64,000 nucleotides of DNA from Lumbricus rubellus (lineage: Eukaryota; Annelida; Clitellata; Crassiclitellata; Lumbricidae), in assembly GCA_945859605.1 (NCBI GenBank), contig OX243817.1, positions 34,746,968-34,810,967 on the forward strand, written 5' to 3'. The translations under genes were made by a program, and so were the position numbers. The notes beneath the pieces are model-generated. The model had not been told where the DNA came from. It was given only the letters and a program-made list of their open reading frames with translations, and made no database searches. This document shows, piece after piece, positions 1 through 12,261 of the stretch. Numbering within the stretch: position 1 is the first letter of the stretch; each line of letters opens with the position of its first letter.

Positions 1-1615
1 GTGTGCCTATGTCATTGGACAGAATTGATGGAATTGATACTACACCGATTCTTATCCATTGAATAGAACATATTTTGAAAGAATTTCGTTTGTGACTTTG
101 TGGTTGGTCGTTCTATTATCTGTGACACCATGATCATTGGATGAGTATCGCTGCTGATCAAACGCATTGAATGGCAATCCTATCCTTGTAGTGCGTGTCA
201 AGTTGTTCATTATTATGTCTTTTTGCAAAGCGCTATGAACTATTGCACTTGTTGTCTGGGATGTGAAGATGGTGTTGAGGACTAGCAACGATACATATTC
301 TGCTTCTAATACTGAACTTATAATAATATTATAGTGTACCGCATAGATCTATTAAACTGGGAAGGGTTTAATCGAGTCTACACCAGCTCCACGTTCTAAA
401 TAGGCTACAAGAGTGAGCCGAGTCGATGCGAAGCGCTTAGAGCGCTTAAGGCATACCTAATCAAAGTATGTTCATTGAAGTGTAAACTCATTTGACTCGT
501 TCTTACATGTAAGTATACCCTATTGTTACTTGTGATTTGATTCGGGTGCTTCATTACAACAATGTCAATTCAATTTTTCTTCTTCCGTGACTGTCTTTCA
601 ATACTTTTTGTGATTGTATCAAGATTATAAGTTAAAGAATATGGGGGAGACCGGGGCTAAAAGTAACAATTTACACATTCATGCGAATTGCGTCAGAACT
701 CTTTCTCCAAGCTCAGTGCAAAAATGCATCAGCGAAATCCTTGGGGCATCTCTGATCGCGTGGCTTTCATTTGAGACTTGTAGGCTACCTTTGGCACAAC
801 CGGATATGACCCATTTGTTTTACGATGTGTTGTTTATTCTTTATGCTTTCGATGCAACTAGTCATTAATGATTATTATGTTGCTTGTATGTGCAGCCATT
901 GCTGCATTAGTACATGTAAATGGTTAGGCCTATTTGATTTCAATTTTTTCTAAGCTAGTAATTAGTCGGTGCACATAGCCGAATATTATGGCCCACACAG
1001 TCAAGCACAGTCTGTAGGACTATACGAGAACTAAAATAGCGTAGCAGTCATTCAACAAAAGATCAGCTACATGTATGGATGCTAGGATTCTATCTCTTGT
1101 TACAAATTCACTGTGCGGGCCGAGTCAATAATTATACTCGCTATAAGCTTAGAAAAAATAGTTTGTAAACCCCAACGTTGGTCTTATCATACCGCTGGTC
1201 GAACGGCATCGAACCATCTGACACCCAACCAGTCATTGGACCAGTTCGATCAGTGTTATGTATTTTTAGCGTTGCCAAATTTAGGCCTACCGATCAAATG
1301 AGTTTGCAAAAAGAGAAATGTCTACCATCACTGCTTATGAGTGGCGTTGGTGTTTTATATGTTTTGTATTAGATTGCACTGCCAACAAAGTCTTGTGGAC
1401 TTACAGAAAGGATGATTCCAAACTCGTGAACGCGAAGCTGGTTATAATGCATGACTTGTTCTTACTTGGACGAACTAAGACGAGTGATTATTTCAGCAAA
1501 AGCAAAGGAATGGACGTCTTTAAGGGTCCGGTGTCCTGTGGAGCGGGTTTCAATGTAGGCCTACATGAAATCATAACCCGTTATGAAAATAGTTGGTAAA
1601 TTTCTAAGAACTTAG

Positions 1616-1667
1616 TTTTTTTTTTTTTTTTTTTTTTTTGCCCCGAGGTATACAGGATCCCTCGGGG
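1616..1667. repeat. Poly-T run followed by a short hairpin
   Basis: About 24 T residues are followed at once by CCCCGAGG, a ~10 nt loop and CCTCGGGG, an 8 bp stem. A T-run on this strand could be the poly-A tail of a minus-strand retroelement or processed transcript, but I recognise no element body beside it. Confidence 0.4.
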
Positions 1668-1989
1668 ACTTATCTAGAGCCTAACATAAAAACAAAGTCT
1701 GGAACGGCCCTACTCACTCATCTTCTGTTTCTTGGTCGGCGAAAGTGCCCCTAAAGGCCACAGCATTATAGCGTTAGAACTTAGGTAGTTATTATTATTA
1801 CCGTATAGACCTATACACCTAAAAAATTAAACCCAGTGAATGCCTGAATCGAGCACAATGTACACACACATTGGTACACAGGAAGTATAAGACTAAAGCT
1901 GAACTAAAATGAATGTGTACCCTGCGCACCGGCGTGTGACGTACGCCTACGCCTTCAGTGTGCATAGGGTTTTAAATATTATTATACAT

Positions 1990-2102
1990 CTTCTTCTTCA
2001 GTCTTCTGCTGTTGAGCAGTTTTGTGACATGGACGGCTTCGTGATTCCTTCCGCCATGCGCCATCCCGCTCTGTCCTGCGCCTTCCTCTTGGTGCGACCA
2101 TA
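1990..2102 (-). mobile_element. Probable 3' relic of a non-LTR retrotransposon
   Basis: Read on the minus strand, this stretch encodes KRKAQDRAGWRMAEG and then a stop codon a little further on. The AQDR..WR pattern shortly before the stop resembles the C-terminal end of LINE reverse-transcriptase polyproteins. Only about 35 codons are recognisable and there is no detectable upstream RT domain, so the call is tentative. Confidence 0.35.
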
Positions 2103-3677
2103 ATTAGCCTATGTAAATTATACATACCGGGTACACACATAATTTATATAGGCTACTACATGACAGTTTGTTAATATTTACTTAAGGCGTGTGCGAAAAG
2201 CTGCATGGGAGAGATTATGGTCTTTGTGGATCTAAAGGTATAATTTACATATAATACGGACGCTTTGCTAATTCACTTAAGGCGTGAGCAAAAAACTGGG
2301 AGAGATTATGCAAATTGGGCATACCTGGTCTTCTTGGAACTGAGCCTAAGGAAAGGTGGCAATGAGGAATGAGGTAGGTTAAGCAGTTGCACAGCATTCG
2401 TTGGACAGTCAAGTATACAAGTAGACGATCTCTTCGGTTCAATCTGAGTTTTACATAAACCTGAATTTTTTTTATAATAAGCTGTTTTAGTTGTTGTATG
2501 AACGACTAGTAGAATCTAATTGCAATTGAAATAGTAATTTTGCATCTATTGCAAAGTCTAACGATATATGAAGAATCAAAATCAGAATGGTAAGTTTCTG
2601 TTTCGCAATATTGTGAATATTCATTAATCTCTTGAACAGTCGAATCATAAGCTTACAGCAAAATCAGCATGATTTATCAAAATCGTTAAACTTGTTTCAG
2701 TAGCTTATAATTATCTGCGACCATGCAACGACCGATGTTATCAGATTCAACATTTCTTTTAAATCCTGTTTACATAACTGAGGTAAGTGGGGAATTTATA
2801 AACACCATGAAAGGTAAGCGTTCAACAATCGTTGGGACTTAGGAATAAGCTTAATTCCAAGTGAACGCATGTTTGAGGTAGGCCTAAATAAACTTTATTA
2901 GTTTATTACTAATGGATGGGCCAGTCAGATGGCGACAAAGCTTCTGAAACCTCGCCCTAGATTTGTGGATCAGCCAGTAGCCTAATTCCGTGGGGCTAAT
3001 CGGTCTCTCTGAAACAGTCATTATAACGATTGGGCTTATGGCTATAGCGTTTAATCTAGACGTCTTTCGGAAGAAGTACCCTCCCCGGAATGGATTCCCC
3101 CAGGAAAAATCATAAAGTGATGCATAGGCCTACAAGTAGATACGTAAGCTTACCTTTTCCATCGTGAAAAAGTGAGTAATTATGAAACAATTTCACTCCT
3201 TGAAAACCCGGGCGGGCATTGTTCACGCGCATACAAAGAGATAGGCCTAGGACCTAGGCTATTGGCACATTTTGGCAGAATATAAATAAATGCTTAAAGA
3301 GGTCATCAGTTATTTTAACTGCGAAAATTGTATAAAAACATCATCAGGTTTTTAAACCTATTGACTAAAACAGGGTCGTCAGAAAATTTGACCGGTCAAA
3401 CCGGACTTTTTATCCCCCCACTCCCCCTGAAACCCAAATGTCCAAATCGGACTACAATATTAAACACTGGCTTAAGCCCTAAGGCTTCTTGGCTGTAAAT
3501 AGGCACATTCTTCAATTAGCCTACATAAAGCAGGCAATCTCTTTTCTCAGATTATAGCCAAATAGAGCCTACATGAAATCTGGGTCTAGCTTGTAATTAT
3601 AAGAGAAACATGCATTAAAAAGGTAAGAACAATAGCGTCAGCGAAAACAATACGTAGAGTGAACGTTTTTTTTCTAG

Positions 3678-5825
3678 GAATCTGATCAAAATATCTTGGA
3701 AGAGTCGTGGATTTTTAGGTCGTATCTTCAGCGTCTAATATGGAAGCCAGCAGCCAGGCACATTTTGTTGTGCGGAAGTTTCTTTGAACTTCCTTTGTGC
3801 TACGTATTAACAAATTTCACAGATATTGATCATATGACAATGCACCCGAATATCATTGCAATTCCTCGTGGCGTACCATTTGCCAGGAACTTTAGAGAAG
3901 AAATTCTCATCATTGATACCTCGATTACTCCGCTTGGATTCGTGCGATTGTTAAAGGAACATTCCAACACTGTCAGCGTCTTCAACATTGATCGAAGCAG
4001 ACTTCATGGACCTGCGCGCGAGATAACAATTGCAGTAGACGATATATTAGAATATTTAAAATCTTCCGCAAAAGTTGAAACGAGTCGCAAGGGTATAGGG
4101 AAATTACTGAAAGGAGATTATGTCATCGCCATTATTTGTCCGTACTGGCCCAGTGAAGCTCAGGACTGGAGAACACGAACTACTTTAAGCGGATGGCCAG
4201 ACAAAGATATGAAAGATCACATAGTACGGGGTGGTTGTCATTTCGTAGCAAGGTCTCACCATACCGAACCTACCGATAGCAACCAGTGGAGATATTCATT
4301 TTCTCAAGCAGAGATTGTTCTGATTCACAGCTGGAATGACGTTCAGAAATATATTTATCACATTCTCCGTGTAATTAAAGGACGTATTGCAAGGTCATGC
4401 AGGACGAGTGAGAAAAGCGTCTTCAACAATTATCTTATCAAGACGTTGATGCTGTGGGCCTGCGAAATGAAACCTAAAGAGTTTTGGGCTGAGAATAACA
4501 TTGAAGCATCAGTAAAAGAGTTGCTCTGTCAAACAATTGAATGTCTAATAGACATAAATTGTCCACACTACTTTATTTCAGGTCTCAACATCCTGGACTG
4601 TTAATTTGGTATCGATTATTCCAATGAACTTCTCCAACTAGAGCATTTCGTGTCTGAAGATGTTTCGAGAATCATGGCTGATTTTCCGAAATTCGATGTG
4701 AAGTTAAATCTTTATTTGGAAGTTTCGAGGAAAACGATTATGTATTGGCTTCTGTATTCTGTTGCTTATGAATATGTAAATCCATTTGATCCAGCGTTCG
4801 GGAGATATAATTTTATCGCCACGCTTTCCCATGGCCCTTTAATTTACGCACAATTTGGAAATCATTTTAGAGGTATAATGGCACATATAAAACTGCAGTC
4901 ATTGAATTTCCAGATGCGAATCAGCGATAGCACACCAAACATGTCCCCAATTGAACACTTTAGACTTGGCCTTGAAACGGGCACGGATAACCACTCCGAA
5001 TGGCTGATTTATTTAGAAGAGTCATGGCATCACATACTCGGAAGAATTCTTAGCAGTGAAATGTCAAACGGTCCACATAAACGTGGGATTTATACTTGCT
5101 CAAAAGATGGCCCAACGACTAAATATTACTGTTCTCGTAAACTGCTTGAACGTATATGTTGCTACCAAAGGGCTCCAAGACATTCAAGATGTCGATCTAC
5201 TCGGTACAAACTTGCAGCACTTGAAATAAATTCTGTATTAAAGTTATTTTTTGAAGCGTGCAGCAGGTACTACAGAAACATATCAACAATTATCAGTGGT
5301 TTACTTCATGCAAATTTCTACCACACATATCTTCACAATTATCCAGTGGCCTTAGACATATGCAGACAAACGCTTCAAATGTTACAATCTGTTTACGCAA
5401 TGTCATTCCTAGTAAAATCTGGCAATTTTCCTGCAATCTTTTTGAGTTGCGACGTGATGCCCTTGTTTGACGAAAATATTCAGATTGTTTTTGGATTCAT
5501 ATGTCTATTCATTGGTGTTGGATATGAAAAGGAAATGAATCGTGGTAATCTAATCGAAATTCTTCCTTCTATTCTGAGTTCATCCACTAGAAAGGAACGG
5601 ATTCGTCGTCAGAGAAGTTCTCGACATTCTCAAATCATTTCTTCTCTCGTCATTCAACTGTGTACGGCAATGTTCATCAAGTACATTGGAATGAAATGTC
5701 AGAAGAAACTGAGCATGAGTAACGACGACCTTTTTGACATGTATAATCAACCAGAGAACGATAAACGTCTACATCGTCATTCAATTATGTTATTACAGTG
5801 TGCTTATTCCATTGCAAAGAACTGA
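3678..5825 (+). pseudogene. Gene 1: Mab-21/cGAS-like protein, one premature stop
   Basis: The frame runs through the whole family length (715 codons plus stop) but is cut by TAA at 4602-4604. Paralogs have TCA there (..LNILDCSFGIDYS..), so a single C-to-A change ended the frame just after the Mab-21 domain. Before it are the GS motif, TDID, KGDYVIAIICPYWP, GWP, GGCHFVARSH, WRYSFSQAE and KTLMLWACE. After it the helical C-terminal region is fully open. The exon begins after TTTTTTTCTAG, a splice acceptor; the first in-frame codon usable as a start is only TTG. Gene 1 is the most divergent member (for example YYCSRKLLERICC in place of the cysteine cluster) and opens the array. A truncated product of ~308 residues with a complete catalytic domain is conceivable, but a pseudogene is more likely. 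Confidence 0.8.
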
Positions 5826-6045
5826 ACGAACTGTTGTAACACTAGCTCTCATGATCCATTAAAATAATTATAAATTATATAATGCTTTAATACAAATCTC
5901 AAATGTTTGCAGTCGTTTTATACCGGTGTTTAGCCTATAACATAGTCTACTCTGTCACCTTTCTAATTCTGAGACCTTGTATCAAATAGTCGAAGTTTTT
6001 TTAAAGTTTCCATGCAAACAAAGTATCAATACACTTATTGACTTG

Positions 6046-6257
6046 TCTACATCTATGTACCACATGTCAAGCCACTTATTGACTTGTATACATCTGTATA
6101 CCACATGTCTAGATCTGTGTACCACATGTCTGCATCTGTGTACCACATGTCTCAATCTGTGTACCACAAGTCTACATCTGTATACCACATGTCTACATCT
6201 GTATACCACATGTCTACATCTGTGTACCACATGTCTACATCTGTGTACCACATGTCT
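6046..6257. repeat. 21-bp minisatellite
   Basis: About nine to ten head-to-tail copies of a 21 bp unit close to TCTACATCTGTGTACCACATG. The first units are degenerate and the last five are nearly perfect. Because 21 is a multiple of three and the unit lacks stop codons, several frames on both strands stay open through the array (for example SVYHMST heptads). These frames are a by-product of the repeat. It lies between pseudogenes 1 and 2. Confidence 0.9.
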
Positions 6258-6339
6258 ATTTACCTGCACTGACGCATCAATTACTTCGCGATATTTTGCA
6301 AGAGATGAAAATTGCAACGACAAATGAAATAAACGAATC

Positions 6340-6470
6340 AACGTCGCATCGGTGGCGCGCCGACAAATTTTTGGCGGCGGCGCGCCGACTCAAAAAATCC
6401 GCGGCGCGCGGCGCCCACAAAATGTCGGCGACGGCGGCGCGGCGCGGCCGGCGCATAGCTCTGGACTTGA
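6340..6470. other. GC-rich patch
   Basis: An abrupt island of GGCGCGCC, GGCGGCGG and GCGGCGCGCGGCGCC words within AT-rich DNA, between the minisatellite and the 5' module of gene 2. It carries several CpG-rich palindromes (GGCGCGCC twice). I cannot assign it to an element. It replaces the place where other copies carry the promoter-like box, so it may be inserted DNA. Confidence 0.5.
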
Positions 6471-6529
6471 AACAAAAACATTAAGTGTGACATCGCTAGA
6501 CAACAAGCTGTCGGAGAACACGGCGGAAC

Positions 6530-7172
6530 ATGTATGCATGTATAGAAGTGAGTGTGACAGTGTGATATGCTTTGGAATATGGTAAATCAGCCAGACAGCC
6601 GAACGATGGACCCGACAAAGCAAAACCCACAAAAGCTGGACAACTGCAGTTTGTTTGTAGGCCAACAGGTCATGCTGTGATAAAAGCCACGCAGTTGTAT
6701 AGTCAACAATTGGCAAGAAACAGTGGGATAATGGCAGAACTATGCGTGTAGCATTCTAGCTATTTTGGGCACAAAAGATTTCGTGCCCTTAGGCTATTCA
6801 TTATGATGAGCATGCTTAGCATTATTATAGCACAACAAACCCGATTTTGTAGGCCTACAATTATGTGTGAGGATTTCCGCGTCTGCGAACTATATTCTAT
6901 AATAACCACCAACCAGGCTGTGTAAGAAAATAAACAGTCTATTCAAGAGAACAACTCAATCGTATCCTTGCCGTTTGAGAACGCAATGCCGCAAGCCTAC
7001 TGGCCCTACTTGACACGAGGCAAATAAAAATAGGACAAGTCGGTATAAAGCTCATAACACAGTCTGTTCTGCTCACGATACGTTCCACCTCTGTAATTAT
7101 TCTGATATAATGGTGCGTTAGGTTTAATTGTCGCATTGTGAAAATAGATTAACTACAGAGAACTACATCATG
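6530..7172 (+). promoter_or_regulatory. 5' module of gene 2, truncated, with candidate start codon/donor
   Basis: This stretch aligns with the upstream module of the other copies from the GCAGAAGTGAGT region (here TATAGAAGTGAGT) to ACATCATG|GTAACTTG. The proposed start codon ATG is 7170-7172, followed directly by a GTAACT splice donor. The promoter-like box of the other copies is missing. Gene 2 also carries nonsense damage, so it may have lost promoter and function together. Confidence 0.4.
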
Positions 7173-7300
7173 GTAACTTGTTTCTAACAATCATGGTTTT
7201 TTATTATTATTTAGTCCAATTGCCCTGTTGTAAATCCGTAACCCAGGATACGTTCCTCTTAGGTTGCTTCCACTAAAAAGGAAGCAGTCTGCGCTATTAA

Positions 7301-7368
7301 CCCTTTAATGCCGAGATGGTAGTAAATGGTATGGGGAATCCTATAGGCTACCCTCCGGCATTAAAGGG
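7301..7368. mobile_element. 68-bp TTAA-flanked miniature inverted-repeat element
   Basis: The ends CCCTTTAATGCCG and CGGCATTAAAGGG are perfect 13 bp inverted repeats, and both flanks are TTAA (7297-7300 and 7369-7372). A TTAA duplication with CCC..GGG ends fits piggyBac-type insertion. The element interrupts the upstream module of gene 2; other copies read straight from GCAGTCTAACCC to ACCGAGAGCGC at this place. Confidence 0.7.
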
Positions 7369-8100
7369 TTAAACCGAGAGCGCACGATCAGACACTGCAG
7401 AAAAATAGATAAGCCTACATAATGAGGTGGCCTTTTTGATAAGAACGATTCACACGTAGGCCTACTAGATATTATTTGCTAACTAATGAACTGTTATTCT
7501 GTTTGCATGTCCATGTGCACCGGAGATTATACTTACTTACCTACTTACTTACTTACTTAGTACTGGCAGAATATTGAATATTTCTAAAGCCTGCGTTACA
7601 TGAAACAGAGAAAAGTAAAGTATCGAACAATTATTAACAGAGAATTTGTTTAAAAAATAAAAAAAATGATCTCATATCCATGAATTATTCAAAAAGATTA
7701 TAGACCTACAGGGTAGGCCAAAAAACAAACCGCTTGATTTGCTGCCAATTATCTTAGCTAGAAGTAAGATTTCGAAATGAAATTTTATAGGCTTAATGAC
7801 GATTCATATTTAGGCTACACATGATAGCCACAAAATAAACATAACAAAAGTTATACCACTTTTAATGAGGCCGACCACCTTTTTATGACGATTCAAAAAC
7901 GTCACTGAACGAAAAATAATAGAAACACGATTTTATTAAGTCTCATCTCAAATAACGGCTGTCAAATGAACTTGATAGTACTTCACAACTTGTGTCCAAT
8001 TTGCCCACCACCAGTGCCAAAAGTAAGAGAAAATAAAATGACTTCTCCAGATAAAGTCAGGTTTAGCAATATTTAGCCTATAATAAAAGTTGTTTTTTAG

Positions 8101-10251
8101 GGATCCGTTCAAGCCATCTGCGATGACTCCGAGATGTTGTTTTGGTCGTATCTTCAACGTCTAATGTGGAGGAACGCAGGCAAGAAGATTTTGATGTGTG
8201 GAAGTTTCTTTGAACTTCCTTTGTGCTACGTATTAACAAATCTTACGGACATTGACGCTATGATGATAAAACCCAATATCATTGCACTTCCTCGTGACGT
8301 AGCATTTGCCAGGAACTTTGGAGAAGAAATCCTCATCATCGATACACGTGATTCTCAACCTGGATTCGTGCGATTATTATTAAATGAAGATTCTAGCAAT
8401 GTCAGATACTTCAACATTGATCGAAGCCATCTTCACGGGCCCGCCGATACATATTCGCTTCGAGGACTAGATATAACTGACCAGTTGATTGAGGATGCTA
8501 AGATTGAACCGTGTCACGAAAGATTCAACAATAAAATTATGACACAAGATGATGTCGTTGCAATTTCCTGTCCATATTGGCCCAGTGAAGCTCAGGGCTG
8601 AATTACAAGGACTACTTTGAGCGGATGGCCAGAAACATGTGTAAAGGATCATATAGTACGAGGCGGTTGCCACTTCGTTGCAAAATCTCATCGTACTGAA
8701 TCTAAGGATAGCACTCAATGGAGATATTCCTTTTCTCAAGCAGAGATTGTTCTGATTCACAACTGGAATGACGTTCAGAAGTACATTTATCACATACTAC
8801 GTATAACCAAAGGACGTGTTAATGAGGCATGCGGGACGGGGAAGAAAGCTGTCCTCCACAATTACCTTATGAAGACTTTGATGTTGTGGGCTTGCGAACT
8901 GAAGCCTAAAGAGTTTTGGGTTGAGGAAAACACTGACGCATCAGTAAATGAGTTGCTCTGTCAAACAATTGAATGTCTAATAGACAGGAATTGTTCACAC
9001 TATTTCATAGCAGGTCTCAACATTCTGGACTGTTCATTTGGTATCGATATTTCCGGTGAAGCTTTCCAAATAGTCCAGTTCATGTATGGGGGTGTTTCGA
9101 GAATCATGACCGATTTCCCGATGTTTGATGTGAGGATGAACTTTCATATGGAAGTTTCTAAGAAATTTATCATGCATGTATCTGCTCTTCCTGATGTGTA
9201 TATAAATCCGCTGGATCCAATGTTTAGACGATTTGACTTCTCCGATGAGTTTTCAGATGGTGCCGTGGCTAACTCGGAGCTTGGAAAACTTGTTAAGAGG
9301 ATCATGGCACATAAACAACTCCAATCTTCTCAGATGAATAGCAGTGTTAAGAGATCTACAAATGAACACCTCAGACTTTGCCTTGAAGAGGATAGCGACA
9401 GCCACTCATCACTGACATTTAATTTACAAGAGTCTTCCCTTGTCAATATTGGAACATTTGTGAACAAATGCATTTCAAAGGGTCATAGCGCACGTGGGCT
9501 TTACATGTACTTAAAAGATGGCTCAAAATCTAAATGTAAATGCTGTCGTAAACTGCTCAACCGTGTATGTTGCTATGAAAGGCTATCTATGAATTCAAAC
9601 CGTAAATCTCCCCATTACGAATATGTAACACAGAAAATTTATAACATCAGTGAATTTATTTTTGCGTCGTTCAGCAAGTTCTGCAAGAACACATCAACAG
9701 TTATCAGCGGTCTATTTCATGCGAATTTTTTCTATGCTTATCTTCACACTTACCGACTGGCTTTACACATATGCGAACAACTGCTACATATGCTAGAATC
9801 TAATTACTCCATGCAATTTATCTTTTGGGCATACTGCACAGAGAGTTTTCCTGTGCTGTTGAGCAGTGACTTGATGCCGTTGTATGACGAAAATATCCAG
9901 ACTGTTTTTGGATTCGTTGGTCTGTTCATTTGTATCGGGTATAAAGAAGAAGTGAATCGTGGTAACCTGATCAGGAACACTTCTCTATTTGACGAACTGT
10001 CGTCCGCTGGAGTGGAGCAGAAACATCGGAAGACAACTTCTCGATATTCTCAAATTATTTCTTCTCTCGTCGTTCAACTGTCTCCTGCTATGTTCATCAG
10101 GTTCATTGAAAAACAATGTCAGAAGAAGCTGAATGTGCTGGTTTGCGACAATTTTTACGACATAATCTACAGAGGACCCCAAAATGATGCACGCCTGCAT
10201 CTTCACGCTATTCTGTTACTTCAATGTGCTTATTCCATTGCAAAGAACTGA
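8101..10251 (+). pseudogene. Gene 2: Mab-21/cGAS-like protein, one premature stop
   Basis: A family-length exon (717 codons with the final stop) preceded by the acceptor TTGTTTTTTAG. TGA at 8599-8601 replaces the conserved tryptophan codon of SEAQ[ED]W (TGG in other copies), inside the Mab-21 domain just after CPYWP. All other family landmarks are intact and in frame: GS, TDID, QDDVVAISCPYWP, GWP, GGCHFVAKSH, WRYSFSQAE, KTLMLWACE, HYFIAGLNILDCS, then the cysteine cluster KCKCCRKLLNRVCC and the helical C-terminus. With the stop before the central part of the domain, the truncated product would be non-functional. It is closest to genes 3 and 4. One substitution in an otherwise perfect frame suggests recent loss. 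Confidence 0.82.
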
Positions 10252-10439
10252 GCAAGTTGTTCTAACACCGGCTCTTCTCCTCTGAAAGAGAAGATCGGTT
10301 CAAACGATATTGTTTTATAGATCGTAACATTGTGATGACAACACTAGTTTTAAGTTTTAAGCTGTTCAAGATCACTATATGTTTCTGAAAAATCGGTGTA
10401 ACTTGTTAAATTTGAGTGCTAATACTATTAATCCCACTA

Positions 10440-10673
10440 GCCCGGTAGAGTAATGGTTAACACGCTGGCCAAGAGTGCGAGAGGTAGCAGGTTCGAGCCC
10501 CAGTTGGGCGGATTTGATTTGTAGGCTGCTATTAGCGCCATTGTAATTGCAATGCTGTCTGCTCAGCTAGTAGTTAAGTTTTATAATTAAGATTACTGCA
10601 TAACTTGTAAATGTAAAGCGCAGTGCGTCTTGCAGGCGTTTCAATAAAGAAATTTTTGTTCATTGTTTTATTA
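10440..10673 (+). mobile_element. tRNA-derived SINE, copy 1
   Basis: The head resembles a tRNA gene with both internal polymerase III promoter boxes: A-box-like TAGAGTAATGG (10446-10456) and B box GGTTCGAGCCC (10490-10500), 33 nt apart. A ~140 bp body follows, ending in AATAAAG and a T/A-rich tail. It sits between CCCACTA and TTATAATCCC, which are contiguous in copies without the SINE. The acceptor stem pairs poorly, so I read it as a SINE and not a working tRNA gene. A near-identical copy occupies the same place upstream of gene 5. Confidence 0.75.
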
Positions 10674-11040
10674 TTATAATCCCATATAAAATCAACGGCT
10701 ATTTTTGATGGCTAGATATCAGGAGAAGTAAAAAAAAACTGAAACTGAAACAGCAGTGCCTTTCTTAGTATTCCCTCTTTTATCTTAATGCGCCTGTAGC
10801 TTACTGCATGTGTCAAACCATGCATGCGGGTACGCACTAGCTAACCTGAGTTCCTTTTGCCAAAGGTAAAATCTGCCACAGGCTGAATTCCAATATTAAC
10901 AGAAACTACATCGGTTCCTTCGCCCCTGGTATATGCCTACTTTCTTTACTGAAAGGATATAACCTGCTGGTAGCCTAATATACGCATCAATCATTTTCAG
11001 AAATTACCTGGCATACAGTAAAGAAATTTTGCTGCACTTA

Positions 11041-11635
11041 AGTCGACCGGTTCGGTGGCTGCTGCGCTCTATTAAATATGGATAAAAGCAGGTTCCGCGC
11101 TCAACTGCTGTCCGTAGTGCTTTTGATATAGTAGGCCATCCGCACGGCATAGGCTTCACTGAAATGTTGCTCTATGTCGTAGACTCTACGACATAGAGTA
11201 CAGTCATGACCTCAGGCCTACTGTCAAAAGCGTTTGTGTCTGGACAAGCTAGAAAGCCACGTTTGCAGCGTGTTTGATGCATGTCATGTTTTAAAGTTTA
11301 TTCATTAAGGTATTTGATTAAAAACACCATCCCGCATGCAGAAGTTAATAACCAGGCAGTGGCAGAAATGAAGTCTATTCAAGCGAACAACTCAAGCGTA
11401 TCCTTGCCTCGCCGGTTGAGATTGCAATGCTGCTAGTCTACTGGTCCTACTTAACGCTTGGCAGAATCTGATGTACACAAGTTGGTGTAAGTTCGTAATG
11501 CAGTCTGTTCTGCTCAGACGTTGGCTTAGCGTTCAACCTTTGTAATTACCGTACTCTAATAAATATGAAGGTGTGTTAGGTTTAATTGTCGCGTTGTGAA
11601 AATTGATGGACTAGCCTACAGAGAGCTGCATCATG
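11041..11635 (+). promoter_or_regulatory. 5' module of gene 3: promoter-like box to start codon/donor
   Basis: The module opens with a block conserved in genes 3 to 11: GTCGACCGGTTCGGTGGCTG, CGCTCTATT, then GATAAAAG (11081-11088), a TATA-like element, and GGTTCCGCGCTCAACTG, a possible initiator. It ends with GCATCATG|GTAACG, where ATG (11633-11635) would be the last codon of exon 1 and GTAACG the donor. The intron would be 11636-12261, ending TTTTTGTCTCAG. Here and before gene 5 the middle is shortened: GCATGCAGAA joins directly to GTTAATAACCAGGCAG. The transcription start is not proven. Confidence 0.45.
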
Positions 11636-12261
11636 GTAACGTGTTTCTCATAGTCACGATTTTTTAAATAATCTAATTCCCAAGTTGTAATGGCGCAACA
11701 AAGGATATCTTCTTCATACGTTGCTGCCCCCGAAAAGGAGGCAGTTTGCTAACTTTTGAACTGTTACTCTGTTTGTACGTGCACCGGAGGATTTACTTAC
11801 TGACTTAGGCTTCTTACTTAGCATTGACAGAATTTTGAATTTCTTTAACGCGTGAATTGTATAAACAGATGAAATTAAAGTATTGAGACATTATTAACAG
11901 AGAATTGGTTTTAAAAATGATAATGATCTCAGATCCATAGCCTAAGTTATTTAGAAAGCATTTATTAGTCAGTCGATTTTGGGTTGCCCATAGGCCTAAG
12001 TGTGAAACAAACCTAAAAACGGCTATAGCATTTCTAAAGGAAGCTAGTAAATGGTTAAGAGGTTGGCTTAGGAAAACTAATAACACTCTCCAAAGATGTT
12101 CAGCCGTTCTTTGGATGCGTAGGTGTCAAGCACAGGAAAGCTGGCTTTAGCATCCATCAAAGATTCGTCCCACTTATTTAAAGGTTAGCAAGAAATAGAT
12201 CGACGTCCTCGGATAATGTCAGCAATAAGCAAATAATAAAATAAAAGTGTTTTTGTCTCAG

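Larger units (their letters stand above)
1..3677. other. Left flank without a recognised gene
   Basis: I see no exon of a known family here. The open frames are short (under about 100 codons), overlap in several frames and have no recognisable motifs. The stretch holds a T-run with a hairpin (about 1616-1667), a probable LINE tail on the minus strand (about 1990-2102), and an imperfect direct repeat of about 38 bp with core CTTAAGGCGTG at about 2182 and 2277. The last ~80 bases (GTCAGCGAAAACAATACG to TTTCTAG) align with the intron end of the other array members. The rest shows no clear homology to their upstream modules, so the 5' part of gene 1 appears lost or strongly diverged. Confidence 0.6.

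Noticed and set aside
6046..6257. CRISPR array
   Set aside because: The units are contiguous 21 bp repeats without unique spacers, in an animal genome.
6084..6272. Small repeat protein with SVYHMST heptads
   Set aside because: The frame is open only because the 21 bp minisatellite has no stop. Other frames on both strands are open too, and there is no start context or homolog.
10440..10512. Functional tRNA gene
   Set aside because: A- and B-box-like sequences are present, but the acceptor stem pairs poorly, no clean anticodon arm is evident, and a ~150 bp body with a second copy elsewhere fits a SINE.
12247..12261. Translation start at the in-frame GTG/TTG before the main exons
   Set aside because: These codons lie inside a conserved polypyrimidine-AG acceptor, and animal genes start at ATG. 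The same stretch in genes 1, 2 and 4 encodes different or no residues.
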